Shown in pieces: positions 14,801 to 22,649 of a stretch of 44,881 nt of DNA (the first letter of the stretch is position 1; every line of letters begins with the position of its first letter). The DNA is taken from positions 1 to 44,881 of IMG/VR virus record IMGVR_UViG_3300005471_000026, one strand, 5' to 3'. The notes under the pieces are model-generated. The model worked only from the letters and a program-made list of their open reading frames with translations. It was not told the origin of the DNA and ran no database searches. The translations under genes were made by a program, and so were the position numbers. This DNA is from a virus.

Positions 14801-16516
14801 CGCCTCGAGGCCGGCCTCGGCGAGGGTCGTCCGCTCGAACTTGAGCCCGTAACGCTCGAACGTGGCGATCGGGTCGAGGCCCGCCCGCGCGACTAACCCG
14901 TTCTGAAAGACGGCGTTATACAGCCGCGCGTAGCGTTCGGCTACGTCCGGCTTCACGCCGGCCGCGGTGAGCGCGTTCGTGATCCGGGCCTGCACGGCGC
15001 CCGCCGGCGTCGGTCCCTCGGCCGCGGCCTCCGCCGGCGCCGGCTCCATGGTCCGGGCCTGCTCGAGGAACGCGGCCCGCTCCCGCGCGTTCATCTCGCC
15101 CGGCGCCAGGCGCACGACCTCGGCGAAATAGGCGTTCGCGTCCGTCCCGGCGATCCGGGTCGCGTAGCGCGCCGCCGGCACGGCCAGGTCGGCGCCGGTC
15201 TGGAGCGCCTCGGCGTAGGCGGTCGGGGAGCCCGTGAGCGCCTCCGCGGCCTTGGCCGGGTCGAGCCCTTGCGACTGATAGAACTCGGTCACGTCCTCGA
15301 CCGGGATCAGGAGCTCCCGCGCCGGCGAGTCCTTCGCCATCTCGCCGACGAGCTCCTCGAACTTCTCCGGCGATCGGGTCGCGAGCTTGTTCCCCTTCGT
15401 CGCTGCGGCGAGGTCGTTCGAGAACGTCTTACCGCGATCGCCGGCGACCACGCGATCGAGGCCGCGCGTCGCGCCGGTCTGCACGCCCACGGCGACGACC
15501 GTCGAAACGAACGTGTCCCAGAACGCGCCCGGCCGCGCCTCGAGGTAGTCGGCGAACGGCTTGTCGGGATGCAGGAGCGCCCAAGCGTTGAGATCTTGGA
15601 GCGCGGTCGCGACCTGCTCGCCGGGGATCTCGGTGAGGAGTTGGTGCCCGATCGTCTTGAGGAGCCCGGAGCCCGTCGCCAGGTCGCCGACGATCGCCTC
15701 GAGCGGGAGCTTCTCGGTCGCGACCTCGACGGCGCCCTCGATCGCGGCGTAGCCGAGCGAGGTCCCGACGCCGGCGCCCTCGGCGCGCGCCTCGCTGTAG
15801 GCCGGCCCCGCCGTCTGCACGCCGATGAGGCCGAGCGCGAGCGACGGGTTTTTCGTGATGACGGTCGCGACCATGATCGGCGCCGCGGCGCCGACGCTCT
15901 CGAGCCCGCCGAGGACCGCCTTCCCCGTGCGGCCGACGCCGGCCTGCGTGCCGCGGAACTGCTGCCCGATCGCCTTCGCCTCGGCGCCCTTCTTCTTGCC
16001 CCACGCGGTGAGCTCCGGGATCGCGAACACGTCGCCGGCGGCTTCGGCGACGCCATACGCGCCCATGTTCGCGTGCTCGAAGAATCCGCCGGCGAGCGCG
16101 CCGAACGCATTGCTCCCGAAGTTGAACACGCTCTCGAGGCCGGTGAGTGGCACGAGGTCGTCGTGCACGAGCGCGCCGTGATCGGGATGCGACTCGATCC
16201 AGCCGGCGAGCTTCGGCGCGCGCTTGCGGAACTCGATCGGATCGAAGTCCGCGGCCGACGCCTGTCGCTCGACCTCGTCGAGGTTCCGGCGAATCACGTC
16301 GACCGGGAGGCCCGTCTTGATCTGGAGATTGAACGCGCGCGCCGCGGCGTCGGCGCCCGTCGACGGTGCCCGGCGTAGACCGTCGGTCAGTCGATCGACC
16401 GGCGCCTCCGGGAACGCCGAGAGGCCCGAGCCCCTCGAGGTAATGGTGCCCGGCGAGGCGATCGCGCTCCCCGGCTCTTTCGGCTCGTCGTCAGGGAACG
16501 CGGAGATCTGCGGCAT
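8825..16516 (-). CDS. Giant polyvalent internal virion protein (2563 residues)
   Basis: This is the largest gene. Features in order: an N-terminal region with hydrophobic Gly/Ala helices (about 140-370) that could cross a membrane; a GNAT-like polyvalent-protein segment near 1035-1085 (SYSRLVAFYRRF, then FSTLKAMIRNP); a zinc-metallopeptidase motif NLSTVIHESGHFYLELM with H1255, E1256 and H1259; long coiled-coil regions (about 1500-1950); and a C-terminal membrane-prone part (about 2400-2480, including an acidic DDDDD stretch). It is comparable in position to T7 gp16, which is ejected into the host envelope to form a DNA channel. Such multi-domain proteins probably enter the cell with the DNA and may protect it. 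It follows two smaller core proteins, as in T7-like gene order. Confidence 0.85.
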   Translation of the reverse strand: MPQISAFPDDEPKEPGSAIASPGTITSRGSGLSAFPEAPVDRLTDGLRRAPSTGADAAARAFNLQIKTGLPVDVIRRNLDEVERQASAADFDPIEFRKRAPKLAGWIESHPDHGALVHDDLVPLTGLESVFNFGSNAFGALAGGFFEHANMGAYGVAEAAGDVFAIPELTAWGKKKGAEAKAIGQQFRGTQAGVGRTGKAVLGGLESVGAAAPIMVATVITKNPSLALGLIGVQTAGPAYSEARAEGAGVGTSLGYAAIEGAVEVATEKLPLEAIVGDLATGSGLLKTIGHQLLTEIPGEQVATALQDLNAWALLHPDKPFADYLEARPGAFWDTFVSTVVAVGVQTGATRGLDRVVAGDRGKTFSNDLAAATKGNKLATRSPEKFEELVGEMAKDSPARELLIPVEDVTEFYQSQGLDPAKAAEALTGSPTAYAEALQTGADLAVPAARYATRIAGTDANAYFAEVVRLAPGEMNARERAAFLEQARTMEPAPAEAAAEGPTPAGAVQARITNALTAAGVKPDVAERYARLYNAVFQNGLVARAGLDPIATFERYGLKFERTTLAEAGLEATLAEVAKGRRPAAGQPAASSTAEPGVPRGTADEAGTGSPAGLPPGLEDVEGLADVLAGLGGAELTEAPTGSEAANASGESAASLEALSRGAGMASRGERFVVYDRAGNERPLLGPDAVDYTAKAGETYGVAGPTGFRLLEDRGGKVPAAVSSPRGAQAGARPGDAGGERGRSDADRRPEGASDGGNAQRRRLPTVLELAASDGDKPFEPATAEADAARFTPEHVRELERVAEELEQFGFEGRTWTWLTNEASTGNAAGGHANIVAGGAGSPVLDDILELSPLSKGQGGKGTAKQVRGTRPQIAAAVRKALESRRIKTNLVEGAMRVAERRAADDYREISRPVLPPSWGEEVSSQFTDELSALVDQQIEELGLDAAEIEGVGDPTFDTSELEQRDQVEQQPLTKEELEAFALDVKERLGLEEFDLRLLTTGDIELETIASPGDGRGSRAMRELTAFADRVGRRILLSPADKGYQPGSKKTSSYSRLVAFYRRFDFVRNAGRNKDFSTLKAMIRNPKGPESTLEQRDARQVDLLDTGEEQPRLPGAEDVRDQNIATPTFEAPFALTSPVAKPERGKRAAPAPSPEYTAALEASRLASQAFGNAQRQFRAGEISDAQFLEARTANEAATAAFDEAFAKEEALAAQRGRTTLFASGPLEAQGVIQFGKDRKFTIKLFEKANLSTVIHESGHFYLELMADVANEIARIPATERTEAQQEILGDLAALEAWFEDEDHKPVPGSSFSRKQHEKFARAFEAYVLEGNAPSEELRPAFHKFKQWLTEIYKTLLGLERAAGEPLDLTPEVRQIFDRLLASDAQIAKAREEQVPIFLTAADAGMTESEFALYRRQIEKASVATQEALDQKLMADIRRQRTAAYKAQRDAVESAVVEELNEAPVYKALAAMRYGTKPDGSSVVEGEPAVPIKLSRKMLVEQVGEARTKALPRPFIYSSEGGIDPTLAAEWFVFDSVDKMLNEIEHAAPYPEVVKGETDRRMVTQYGDLLLDGGLADARRASTANEDRETVIRAEVRALQALRRQVGPFARQAATEARTEARAERDYERAWFEAEAKLRIAIAEGYKQVEIDRLTKQVARLKAKTRGAAPAIRRGLPNPALLREAAQAKIGAMTVENIRPRIWFESAKRNGLKAQEAAARQDFNAAIDFKTQELFSLALYREATTVVEELERRVGKARDLAKPAARARLGIAGDTYLDQIDGILDRLEFAKVSAKALARRASVAKFVAALEGQGLPVDLPAEILDDARRVNYKKLTVDELVGVLDGIDQILHLSRLKNRLLKKQAKRELDELAGDLAANIRAKTKTTKRAVARDRRPTDERLRSIDGYFASQVKLSTIVADLDGFEEGGPMWEAVLRLVNDAGNEEALENEKATKALHGLVEGAFPGAEKFKLYEKVEVPAVGRSMSRMERIMVAMNYGNEGNRQRILEGEGWNETQAQAVIDTLAKADLDFVQGVFDYFETFRPAIAAKQKRITGLEPTWVEATPITTRHGEYRGGYFPIKADDRLTASAAAKLDLDAANIAKLAAFTRPTTKRGHLEERKGGTDPVRLDFGTIFEHTTQVIHDLTHHEMLIDVGRILGHRDVQAAIYETKGDQVYKDLKAHLRDIAIGDVPAQDGFEKGLAHARTGATVVGLGWSLTTPLYQPLGLTVSWRQVGGKWVAKGIGRWMRDAASMTSTVSWVHERSTFMRLRHKTMQREINEIRNAIGVETGRFSAAVDQAFQWASFGLADKQAIADSYFFLIGRAQMIADVPTWIGAYEKAMANGKDDATAVALADQAVLDTQGGGQIKDLAPVQKGGAAKKLWTNFYSAFNVFYNQAVRAQRAKNLRNPVEIGRLAADYFLIYIAPATLTYALPELAHSLMGGGDDDDDEGFWAGLVRANLSYVMGSMIGLRELSSAVQGYAGYDGPAGARGFAAAARLVRQTDQFVSSGFDPEKLDAAFWRSLADTAGVWLHFPAGQIRRTLEGTAAYIEGKADPTAIVTGR

Positions 16517-18391
16517 CTAGTCCTCGGCCCCGGTGATGATGCCCTCGATCTCGGCCCGCGTGCCGCCGAGGAGCCGGCGCGCGTAGGCGCGTTGAATGCG
16601 ATCGCCGAACGTCGCGGCGACCTGCGCGTCGGTCATGCCGGCCGCGGCGGTCGAGACGCTCCGGATGTAGTTCGCGTATTCCCCGAACGTCTGCGCGGGG
16701 ATCTTCGCGGCCGGGACGTAGGCCTTCGCCCGGTCCGCCGGGTTGACGACCGTCGCGGCGATCTTCGACGGGTCCGTGCCCCACACGTTCAACATGACTT
16801 GTTGATCGACGATGCCCCGCATGATCGCTTGTTTCCGATCGCGCGGGAGCGCCTTCCCGCTGGCGCGCTGCTCCGCGTCGATCTGCGTTTCGACCGCGTT
16901 CCGGAGCCGGCCGAGGTCGGCCTTCTCGTCGTCAGACTTCGGCGCGTAGGCGTTGAGGCCCGCATCCTGCGCCGTCGTCTTGAACAGGTCATCATCGATC
17001 GTCGCCGCGTGAACGCTCGCCGCGGAGCTCGAGAGCGCGCGGCGCTTCGTCATGAGCCGGTTCACGTGCTCGATCCCGAGCGTCGGCGTGAGCGCGAGAA
17101 TTTGGTTGTCGTTCATTTGCGAGAGGACCGCCGGGTTTTCGATGCGCCACATCTCGGCCCACCCGGCGCGCTCCTTCCGGTTCTCGTCCCGCGCGATCGC
17201 GGCCTCGGCGCGCTGCCCGCGGGTATACGCGCGGTTCGCGGCCTGCTCCTGCTGATCGACGATGTGCTCCGAGATCTGCGCCTGTAGGTGGCCGGGCGCC
17301 GTCAGATACTCCGGCATCGATTGAACCTGCTTGAGGGTCGCGCCCTTCGCCACGGCGCCCCAGAGCGCGCCGGCGGTCGCCTCCTTCCGGTCCGCCCTCG
17401 AGGCGTCGACCGCGGCCTTCCGCTCGCGGAGATTGAGCATCGCGGCCTTGAGCGCCTTCTCGTCGTCGGGAAAGAGCTCGCGCGCCTTGTCCTCCATCGC
17501 GGCCAGGTCGATCGGCTGCTGATCGTTCTTCGGCCCCATCTCGCGCCAGATCCCATCGGACGCGGTCCGGGCCTTCTTCGCCGTCGTGCCCGTGTCGATC
17601 TTCGCCTCGAGGTCCGCCCGCTTGGCGCCGTCGATCTGCTCCTTGTTCTTCTGGTAGTAGGCCTCCGCCTGCGCGCTGTGATCGGTCGCGAGGAGGTTGT
17701 CGATCACGGCTGCATGCGCCGCGGTGTGAAAGGCCTCGACCTGCCGATCGTAAACGTCCGGCCCGTCGCCGTTCCGGTTCGCGGCCTTGATGATCTCGTC
17801 CTCGCCGCGGTTGATGGCGTCGGTCCGCTTCGTGTCGTCGAGCGCGTTCGCCGCGGCAATCGAGACGGAATTCCGGAGCGAGGCGTCGAGTTGTGCGGCG
17901 TCGAACGCCTTGATCTCGCCGGCGACGTGGCGCCGGACCGTGAGCGCGATCGCCGATCCGCGCTGCTGCTTCGCTTTCTGGAACGCGAGTTTCTGCTCGT
18001 CGTTGGCGAGGCCCTTCTCGATCTCGCCGGCGACGCTGCGGAACGAGTCGTCGACCTTCTCCGGCAGGTCGAAAGAATTCTTCCCGCGCTGCGCGAGCGC
18101 GCCGTTCTCCGGATCGTGGAGCGTCGAGAGCTCCCATTGATCGAGCTTGTTCGTCGCCTCGAGGAGCGCGACCTCGTTCGCCTTGTTCCGCTCGCGCGTG
18201 GCGACCTCATTCGAGTAGCGCACGAACTGATCGCCGATGTTGGCCGCGGCGTTCGAGACGGCGCCCCACGCGCCGGCGGTCGCCTGCGCGGCGCCGGCGC
18301 CGAGCGATTCCGGCGTTTCGGCCGACGTGAGTCTCGCGCCGCTGATCGGGTTGAGGCCGACCCCGCGTTGTGCTTTCCGGACGACTGGCAT
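16517..18391 (-). CDS. Internal virion (core) protein, gp15-like position
   Basis: This 624-residue protein is largely helical and coiled-coil, rich in Ala, Glu, Lys and Asp, with a glycine/alanine-rich N-terminus. It has no signal peptide and no recognised enzyme motif. It lies between a gp14-like and a gp16-like gene, the order of the T7 ejection-core proteins, so a role in the internal core is inferred. The ATG at 18391 is preceded by AGGGGG. Earlier in-frame codons upstream read as a shadow of the neighbouring gene and were excluded. Confidence 0.7.
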   Translation of the reverse strand: MPVVRKAQRGVGLNPISGARLTSAETPESLGAGAAQATAGAWGAVSNAAANIGDQFVRYSNEVATRERNKANEVALLEATNKLDQWELSTLHDPENGALAQRGKNSFDLPEKVDDSFRSVAGEIEKGLANDEQKLAFQKAKQQRGSAIALTVRRHVAGEIKAFDAAQLDASLRNSVSIAAANALDDTKRTDAINRGEDEIIKAANRNGDGPDVYDRQVEAFHTAAHAAVIDNLLATDHSAQAEAYYQKNKEQIDGAKRADLEAKIDTGTTAKKARTASDGIWREMGPKNDQQPIDLAAMEDKARELFPDDEKALKAAMLNLRERKAAVDASRADRKEATAGALWGAVAKGATLKQVQSMPEYLTAPGHLQAQISEHIVDQQEQAANRAYTRGQRAEAAIARDENRKERAGWAEMWRIENPAVLSQMNDNQILALTPTLGIEHVNRLMTKRRALSSSAASVHAATIDDDLFKTTAQDAGLNAYAPKSDDEKADLGRLRNAVETQIDAEQRASGKALPRDRKQAIMRGIVDQQVMLNVWGTDPSKIAATVVNPADRAKAYVPAAKIPAQTFGEYANYIRSVSTAAAGMTDAQVAATFGDRIQRAYARRLLGGTRAEIEGIITGAED

Positions 18392-18399
18392 CGCGCCCC

Positions 18400-18942
18400 C
18401 TACTTGAACCCGTAGCGGTTGGCGAGGAGGTTCGCCGTCCCGCCGATCACGTTCGCGGCCCCGCCGATATAGGCCGCGTTGCCGGCGGCGTTCGCCGCCT
18501 TCTCTTGGTTGACGCCGGTCCGCCGCGTCACGTCGGCCCGGTTCCGGAGGTCGGTCGCTTGGACCTTGAACCCGTGCGCCTCGCGCGCCGCGTTCGTCGC
18601 GACCGTGAGCGCGTCGAGCTCGCCGAGGAACGCGGCGTCGGCCTGCACGTCGGCCGCGGAGCCGACGCCTACGTCGACGCCTTGCGCGGCGAAGCCTGCC
18701 CGCTGTGAGCCGATGACTTGCCGCGTCGCGCTCCGGACCTGCTGCTGCTGCTCCTCGCCGCGCGTGAGCGCGTCCGCGGCCTGCTGATCGGCTACGGCGG
18801 CGTTGTAGTCGATGATCCCGGCCTCCGACTGCGCGGCCTCGTTCGCGAGTTGGCCGGCCTTCTTCGTCGCCTTCCCCTGCTTGTAGGCGCCGTAGGCGGA
18901 GACGGCCAGGCTCCCGATCGCGAGCGCGGTAAGAACGGCCAT
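18400..18942 (-). CDS. Virion core protein, T7 gp14-like
   Basis: The 180-residue protein starts with a hydrophobic segment (ALAIGSLAVSAYGAYKQGK). A helical region follows with the family-like pattern QAADALTRGEEQQQQVR, then GSQRAGFAAQGVDVGVGSA, then LGELDALTVATNAAREAHGFK. These features match gp14-type internal virion proteins of podoviruses, which help form the trans-envelope channel during DNA ejection. The C-terminal AANVIGGTANLLA is again membrane-prone. It directly precedes the gp15-like and giant core genes. Confidence 0.75.
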   Translation of the reverse strand: MAVLTALAIGSLAVSAYGAYKQGKATKKAGQLANEAAQSEAGIIDYNAAVADQQAADALTRGEEQQQQVRSATRQVIGSQRAGFAAQGVDVGVGSAADVQADAAFLGELDALTVATNAAREAHGFKVQATDLRNRADVTRRTGVNQEKAANAAGNAAYIGGAANVIGGTANLLANRYGFK

Positions 18943-18945
18943 CGG

Positions 18946-19290
18946 CTACCCCTTCGCGGCGTAGAGTTTCGACTCGGTCGAGGCCTTCGGTTTCTCGTCC
19001 TCGAGACACAGGTCGGTGATCTGGAGCGTGAGCGATTGCGAGGTTTTCACCTTGCCGGCGCCGTCGACCTCGTCGCGCGAGTTGCTCCCGGTCACGTCGG
19101 CCCGCGCCAGGATCATGATCGTTCCGCCCGCCGGCGGGAGCTTCGCGAGTCCGAGCTTCTCGAGCGCCTCGTCGTCGAGCCGGAGCTCGAGGCCCCACGG
19201 GTAGAGCGGCCGATCGACGATCGCGCTCTCCGCGTATTTCTCCTCGCGCGCCTTCGGATCGAGCTTCATCGAGACAAGCTTGCCGGCCAC
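18946..19290 (-). CDS. Capsid staple-like protein
   Basis: The 114-residue sequence has the pattern KLVSMKLDPK ... YPWGLELRLDDEALEKLGL ... PPAGGT ... QSLTLQITDLCLE. I recognise this from small phage head-associated proteins annotated as capsid staple proteins in BPP-1-like phages. It probably adds stability to the capsid or the connector region. It is a compact beta-rich protein with no membrane segment. It starts two bases before the end of the small membrane-protein gene upstream. Confidence 0.6.
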   Translation of the reverse strand: MAGKLVSMKLDPKAREEKYAESAIVDRPLYPWGLELRLDDEALEKLGLAKLPPAGGTIMILARADVTGSNSRDEVDGAGKVKTSQSLTLQITDLCLEDEKPKASTESKLYAAKG

Positions 19291-19292
19291 GA

Positions 19293-19454
19293 CTAGACCC
19301 CTCTCCGCTGCATGACGCGCACGATCACGAGCACGAGCACGACCACGAGGAGCACGTGCACAAGGTTTCCGCCGGCGACCAGGCCGACGCCGAGGCCCCC
19401 GCCGGCGAGCCAGAGAATGAGAACGACCACGATCAAGATCTCGAGCAAGCCCAT
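19293..19454 (-). CDS. Small two-helix membrane protein (DUF5670/Lmo0937-like)
   Basis: This 53-residue protein has two hydrophobic helices (LEILIVVVLILWLAGGG and LVHVLLVVVLVLVIVRVM) joined by a glycine-rich turn and followed by a short basic tail. This resembles the Lmo0937/DUF5670 family of bacterial two-span peptides. A strong ribosome site, AGGAGG, lies within the last codons of the tail gene upstream. A small holin-like role or head-proximal membrane contact is possible. It is an unusual insertion within the virion module. Confidence 0.65.
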   Translation of the reverse strand: MGLLEILIVVVLILWLAGGGLGVGLVAGGNLVHVLLVVVLVLVIVRVMQRRGV

Positions 19455-19458
19455 AGCG

Positions 19459-21516
19459 TTAGCCTCCTGCGTCGACGTTCGGAATGATCCCGAGCACCGT
19501 GAGCGGCGTCGGGTCGGTGTGTCGGATGAACACGCGCCCGCTTTGCGACCACGTCGTCGAGACGACGGCCTCGACCGCGCCGTCGATCGTGGCCGAGGTA
19601 TCCCAGGCCTCGGCCCGCGTGAGTGAGAGCTTCGAGGCGTTCGGCCCCACGTAGAACCCGCGCGCCGAGTCCTCGACGAGGACCGTCACGTTCGCGACCT
19701 TCTTCCGCTTCGCTCGAATGTCGGTCCCCTGAATGTCGAGGTCGAGCGTCTCGAGGTCCGCCACGATCGGGAGGCCGACCTTCACGTTCTCCGCCGCCGT
19801 GTCGAGCGTGATCTCGCCCGTGACGCCGACCGTAAACGGGCCTTGCGGGAGCCCATCGGCGAGCACGTTCACGGAGCGGCCGATCAGGTGATCGAGCCCG
19901 CCGATGACGGTCGCCGCGGCGCCGTCATACTCGAGGCCCGAGTCGACGAACCAGGCGTCGGCCGCAACCGTCTCGACCTCGCGCGAGACGAGCCGCTCGA
20001 TGTAGCGTTTCGTCGTCCCGTTGATCGTCCGCTTCACGATCACATAGACCGCGTCCTCGTCGTCCTCCGGCACGACGACCACATCCTCGAACAAGTCGCC
20101 GGCGCCGGTGTCGTGCCGATGCCAGGCGATCACTTCCTGCTCGCGGTTGTAGGTGAGCCCGAGGAGCACGCCGTCGCTCCGCACGGCCCAGAGGATCGTA
20201 TCGGGCGTGATCGCGAGCGCCATCCGCTCGACCGTCCGCTTCTTGAACAGGTGCCGCGAGTAGACCGTGAGATCCCGCGAGCCGATCCCGCCCACTTCCT
20301 GATCGAACGAGAGGTCGCGGACGCGCGTCCCGCGCGCCTGCACAAAGAGGACGGTCTGCCCGACGACGACCGGCCGGACGTAGGCGGTCCCGGTGTAACC
20401 CTGCCGATCCGGATTGATGGCCGATGGAATGAGCGCGCCGCCCTCGCCGTCGCCCTGAATCTTCCACTCGCCGCGGCCGGTGAGCACGAGGAGCCGCTTC
20501 AGATCGATCAGGTTCCGCACGTCTTGCGCGCCCCGCGAGGCGAGCCGGAACGTCACGGCGTCATCGTCTTGGAGCGGCGACCGGATCGAAAAGTTGGAAT
20601 GGAACCCGATCCGCGAGGCCCACACCGTCTCCGGGTTGTTGATCGTGTTCGCGAAGCATCGGCGCTGCTGGTAGTAGCCGACCGTCCGCGGGTAGTTGCC
20701 CGCCGTGTCAAAGAGCGCGCGCGCGATCGGCGGCGTGAGCGTGAAGTCCGGGAGAAGCCCCACGTCGTTGAAGTAGGCGAGCGGCGTCGAGCCGATGTAA
20801 CCGTAGACCCCGCCGCCTCCTTGGTAAGGGTCCTTGTAGATCCGGTATTCGACGGCGCCGGCGACCGGCGTCCATGACGTGAGGATCGGGTCGGACGGCG
20901 TCGGCTCACTCACGCCCGAGAGCGTGTTCGGCGAGCTCGCGACGCTCTCCTCGTAGGTGTCCGCCTTCACGGCGGTTACGACATAGGACATCGTGAGCGA
21001 GCCGGCCAGGCCGAACCCGCCGCCGATGCCAGTCGGCGCCGCGATCGATGGCTCCGTCGTGATCACGGTGAGCGTCCAGTTTGTATCCGCCACTCGCCGG
21101 AGCTCGCGCGGCCGGTATAGCTGGTGCGTGATCGTGAGAACGTCGCCGTTCTGCTCGAACTCGAGGTCGGGAATGTCGGCCGTGACGTAAGGCGTCGAGA
21201 TCTCGTAAGCCACGCCCGGCGAGCTCTCGACCTGATCGGCCAGGCGGACGAACCGAAAGTAGGTATCGCCGACCTCGATCACGTAGGCGAGCGCGTCCGA
21301 AAAGACGACCGGGAGGAGGTAGGTCCGCGCGCTCGAGGTTTTGACCTCGACGACGAACCGCGTCCCCGAACGGTTCGCGGCGCCGCCATGCTCCTGCACG
21401 ACGAAATTCCGCACCGTCCGCGCGCCGGCGGCGTAGCGCGCCAGGTCGGCGCGAGCGCCCAGAGCCGGCGCGAGCTCGCCGGCCGAGAACGCCCGTTGCA
21501 AGATGTTCGAGCCCAC
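19459..21516 (-). CDS. Tail tube / tail stabilisation protein (nozzle-like)
   Basis: The 685-residue protein begins NILQRAFSAGELAPALGARADLARYAAGARTVRNF. It continues with GGAANRSGTRFVVE, then LEFEQNGDVLTITH, the pattern of podovirus tail proteins found beneath the portal in BPP-1-like phages. The rest is beta-rich with repeated short strands, consistent with a propeller or tube. It probably forms the short tail tube. A GTG at 21516 preceded by AAGGGGG is taken as start; earlier in-frame codons overlap the neighbouring gene. Confidence 0.75.
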   Translation of the reverse strand: MGSNILQRAFSAGELAPALGARADLARYAAGARTVRNFVVQEHGGAANRSGTRFVVEVKTSSARTYLLPVVFSDALAYVIEVGDTYFRFVRLADQVESSPGVAYEISTPYVTADIPDLEFEQNGDVLTITHQLYRPRELRRVADTNWTLTVITTEPSIAAPTGIGGGFGLAGSLTMSYVVTAVKADTYEESVASSPNTLSGVSEPTPSDPILTSWTPVAGAVEYRIYKDPYQGGGGVYGYIGSTPLAYFNDVGLLPDFTLTPPIARALFDTAGNYPRTVGYYQQRRCFANTINNPETVWASRIGFHSNFSIRSPLQDDDAVTFRLASRGAQDVRNLIDLKRLLVLTGRGEWKIQGDGEGGALIPSAINPDRQGYTGTAYVRPVVVGQTVLFVQARGTRVRDLSFDQEVGGIGSRDLTVYSRHLFKKRTVERMALAITPDTILWAVRSDGVLLGLTYNREQEVIAWHRHDTGAGDLFEDVVVVPEDDEDAVYVIVKRTINGTTKRYIERLVSREVETVAADAWFVDSGLEYDGAAATVIGGLDHLIGRSVNVLADGLPQGPFTVGVTGEITLDTAAENVKVGLPIVADLETLDLDIQGTDIRAKRKKVANVTVLVEDSARGFYVGPNASKLSLTRAEAWDTSATIDGAVEAVVSTTWSQSGRVFIRHTDPTPLTVLGIIPNVDAGG

Positions 21517-21530
21517 GTCGCCCCCTTCGC

Positions 21531-22214
21531 TTACGTCATCTGAGCCGGGAACGCCTCGATCGGCACTTCCGACCAATCGATATTGAAGCGATAGACGACG
21601 ACGCCCGTCGCGCCCTGCGTGAGCCCGAGCCGGATCCGGAGGCCCTCCTGCGAGTCGAGCACGATCGGATGTTCGCCCGGCGCGATCTCGTAGAGGGTCG
21701 CGCGGCCCGACATGCCGAGCGTATTCGTGAGCCCGTCGAACGCAACCGAGGCCATCGGATTCGCGTCCTCGACGCTCGAGGCGCCGGCCGTGACGGCGGT
21801 CGCGCTCGCGACGCGCATGTTCGCGAGCGCCGGCGTCATGCCGATCCCCGGCGCCTTGCGGTTCGTGAGGCCAAACGCGATCGCCGTGCCGCCGGCGTCG
21901 GCCGTGATGAAATTCGTCACGCGGACCAGATCGACGGAGAGCTCCTGCGCGGTGCCGAACGCGGTCCGAATCGACGCGAACGCCTCGATCTTATGAATGA
22001 GCGCGCGGAACGTGACATTCGACCAGCGGATCGACGCGAGCGCGTCGCCCGTGTTGAGGACCGTCGTCAAGCCCGTAACGAGCGCGGTCCGGTAGTGCCC
22101 GCCGACCAGGCCCGCCGATCGATACTCGAGCGGCCGAAGCGTCGTCCTGAGCGCGTGGTGTGTCCGATCGACCTCCGCTTGTATGCGGGTATCGCCGGGA
22201 TTTTCGATGATCAT
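21531..22214 (-). CDS. Tail-associated structural protein (beta-rich)
   Basis: The 227-residue protein has the pattern ALRTTLRPLEYRSAGLVGGHYRTALVTGL, SIRWSNVTFRALIHKIEAFASIRTAFGTAQEL and LDSQEGLRIRLGL. I associate this with a family of phage virion proteins that lie near tail genes. It is beta-rich with no signal peptide. A role in the tail tip or as a decoration protein is inferred from its position between two tail genes. Confidence 0.55.
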   Translation of the reverse strand: MIIENPGDTRIQAEVDRTHHALRTTLRPLEYRSAGLVGGHYRTALVTGLTTVLNTGDALASIRWSNVTFRALIHKIEAFASIRTAFGTAQELSVDLVRVTNFITADAGGTAIAFGLTNRKAPGIGMTPALANMRVASATAVTAGASSVEDANPMASVAFDGLTNTLGMSGRATLYEIAPGEHPIVLDSQEGLRIRLGLTQGATGVVVYRFNIDWSEVPIEAFPAQMT

Positions 22215-22217
22215 GCT

Positions 22218-22649
22218 CTAGCCTCCGATGACGTAGTGAACCGAGACACGGCCCGCGAGGCTCTCCGTCGCGGCCCACCTTACCCGCATCCGCCGGCGGT
22301 CGAGGACCTCGGCGACGGCCGACACGATGACGCCCTCGGCCTCGTCCCGCGGCGGGAGGATCTGCATCAACACGGGCGCCCCGACCTGCGCGTCGGTGAA
22401 CGTCGCCTCGAGGTAGGCGGTCCCGCCGCGGCGACGATCCCCTCCGAGCTCGAGCTCCGCGCGCACGAGCGCGATCGGCGTGCCGCCGGCGGCGAACGTC
22501 GCCTCGAGCGTGCTTGTGACCTGTAGGCCCGCCGAGAGCCGGAGGAGCCAGTCGGCGATCCAGCCGCGCCACGGCGGCGTGATCTTCCGACCGGCATCGA
22601 CAACCGGCGACGGGTAGGGCGGATCCGGGAGCGTGACCTCGATCGCCAT
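22218..22649 (-). CDS. Hypothetical tail-module protein, 143 residues
   Basis: The protein starts MAIEVTLPDPPYPSP, then GWIADWLLRLSAGLQV and a beta-rich C-terminal half. I do not recognise a family. It starts one base before the stop of the fibre/adaptor fusion gene and is followed by the tail-associated gene three bases on, so it is part of the tail operon. It may be a small tail accessory or fibre-attachment protein. Confidence 0.55.
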   Translation of the reverse strand: MAIEVTLPDPPYPSPVVDAGRKITPPWRGWIADWLLRLSAGLQVTSTLEATFAAGGTPIALVRAELELGGDRRRGGTAYLEATFTDAQVGAPVLMQILPPRDEAEGVIVSAVAEVLDRRRMRVRWAATESLAGRVSVHYVIGG

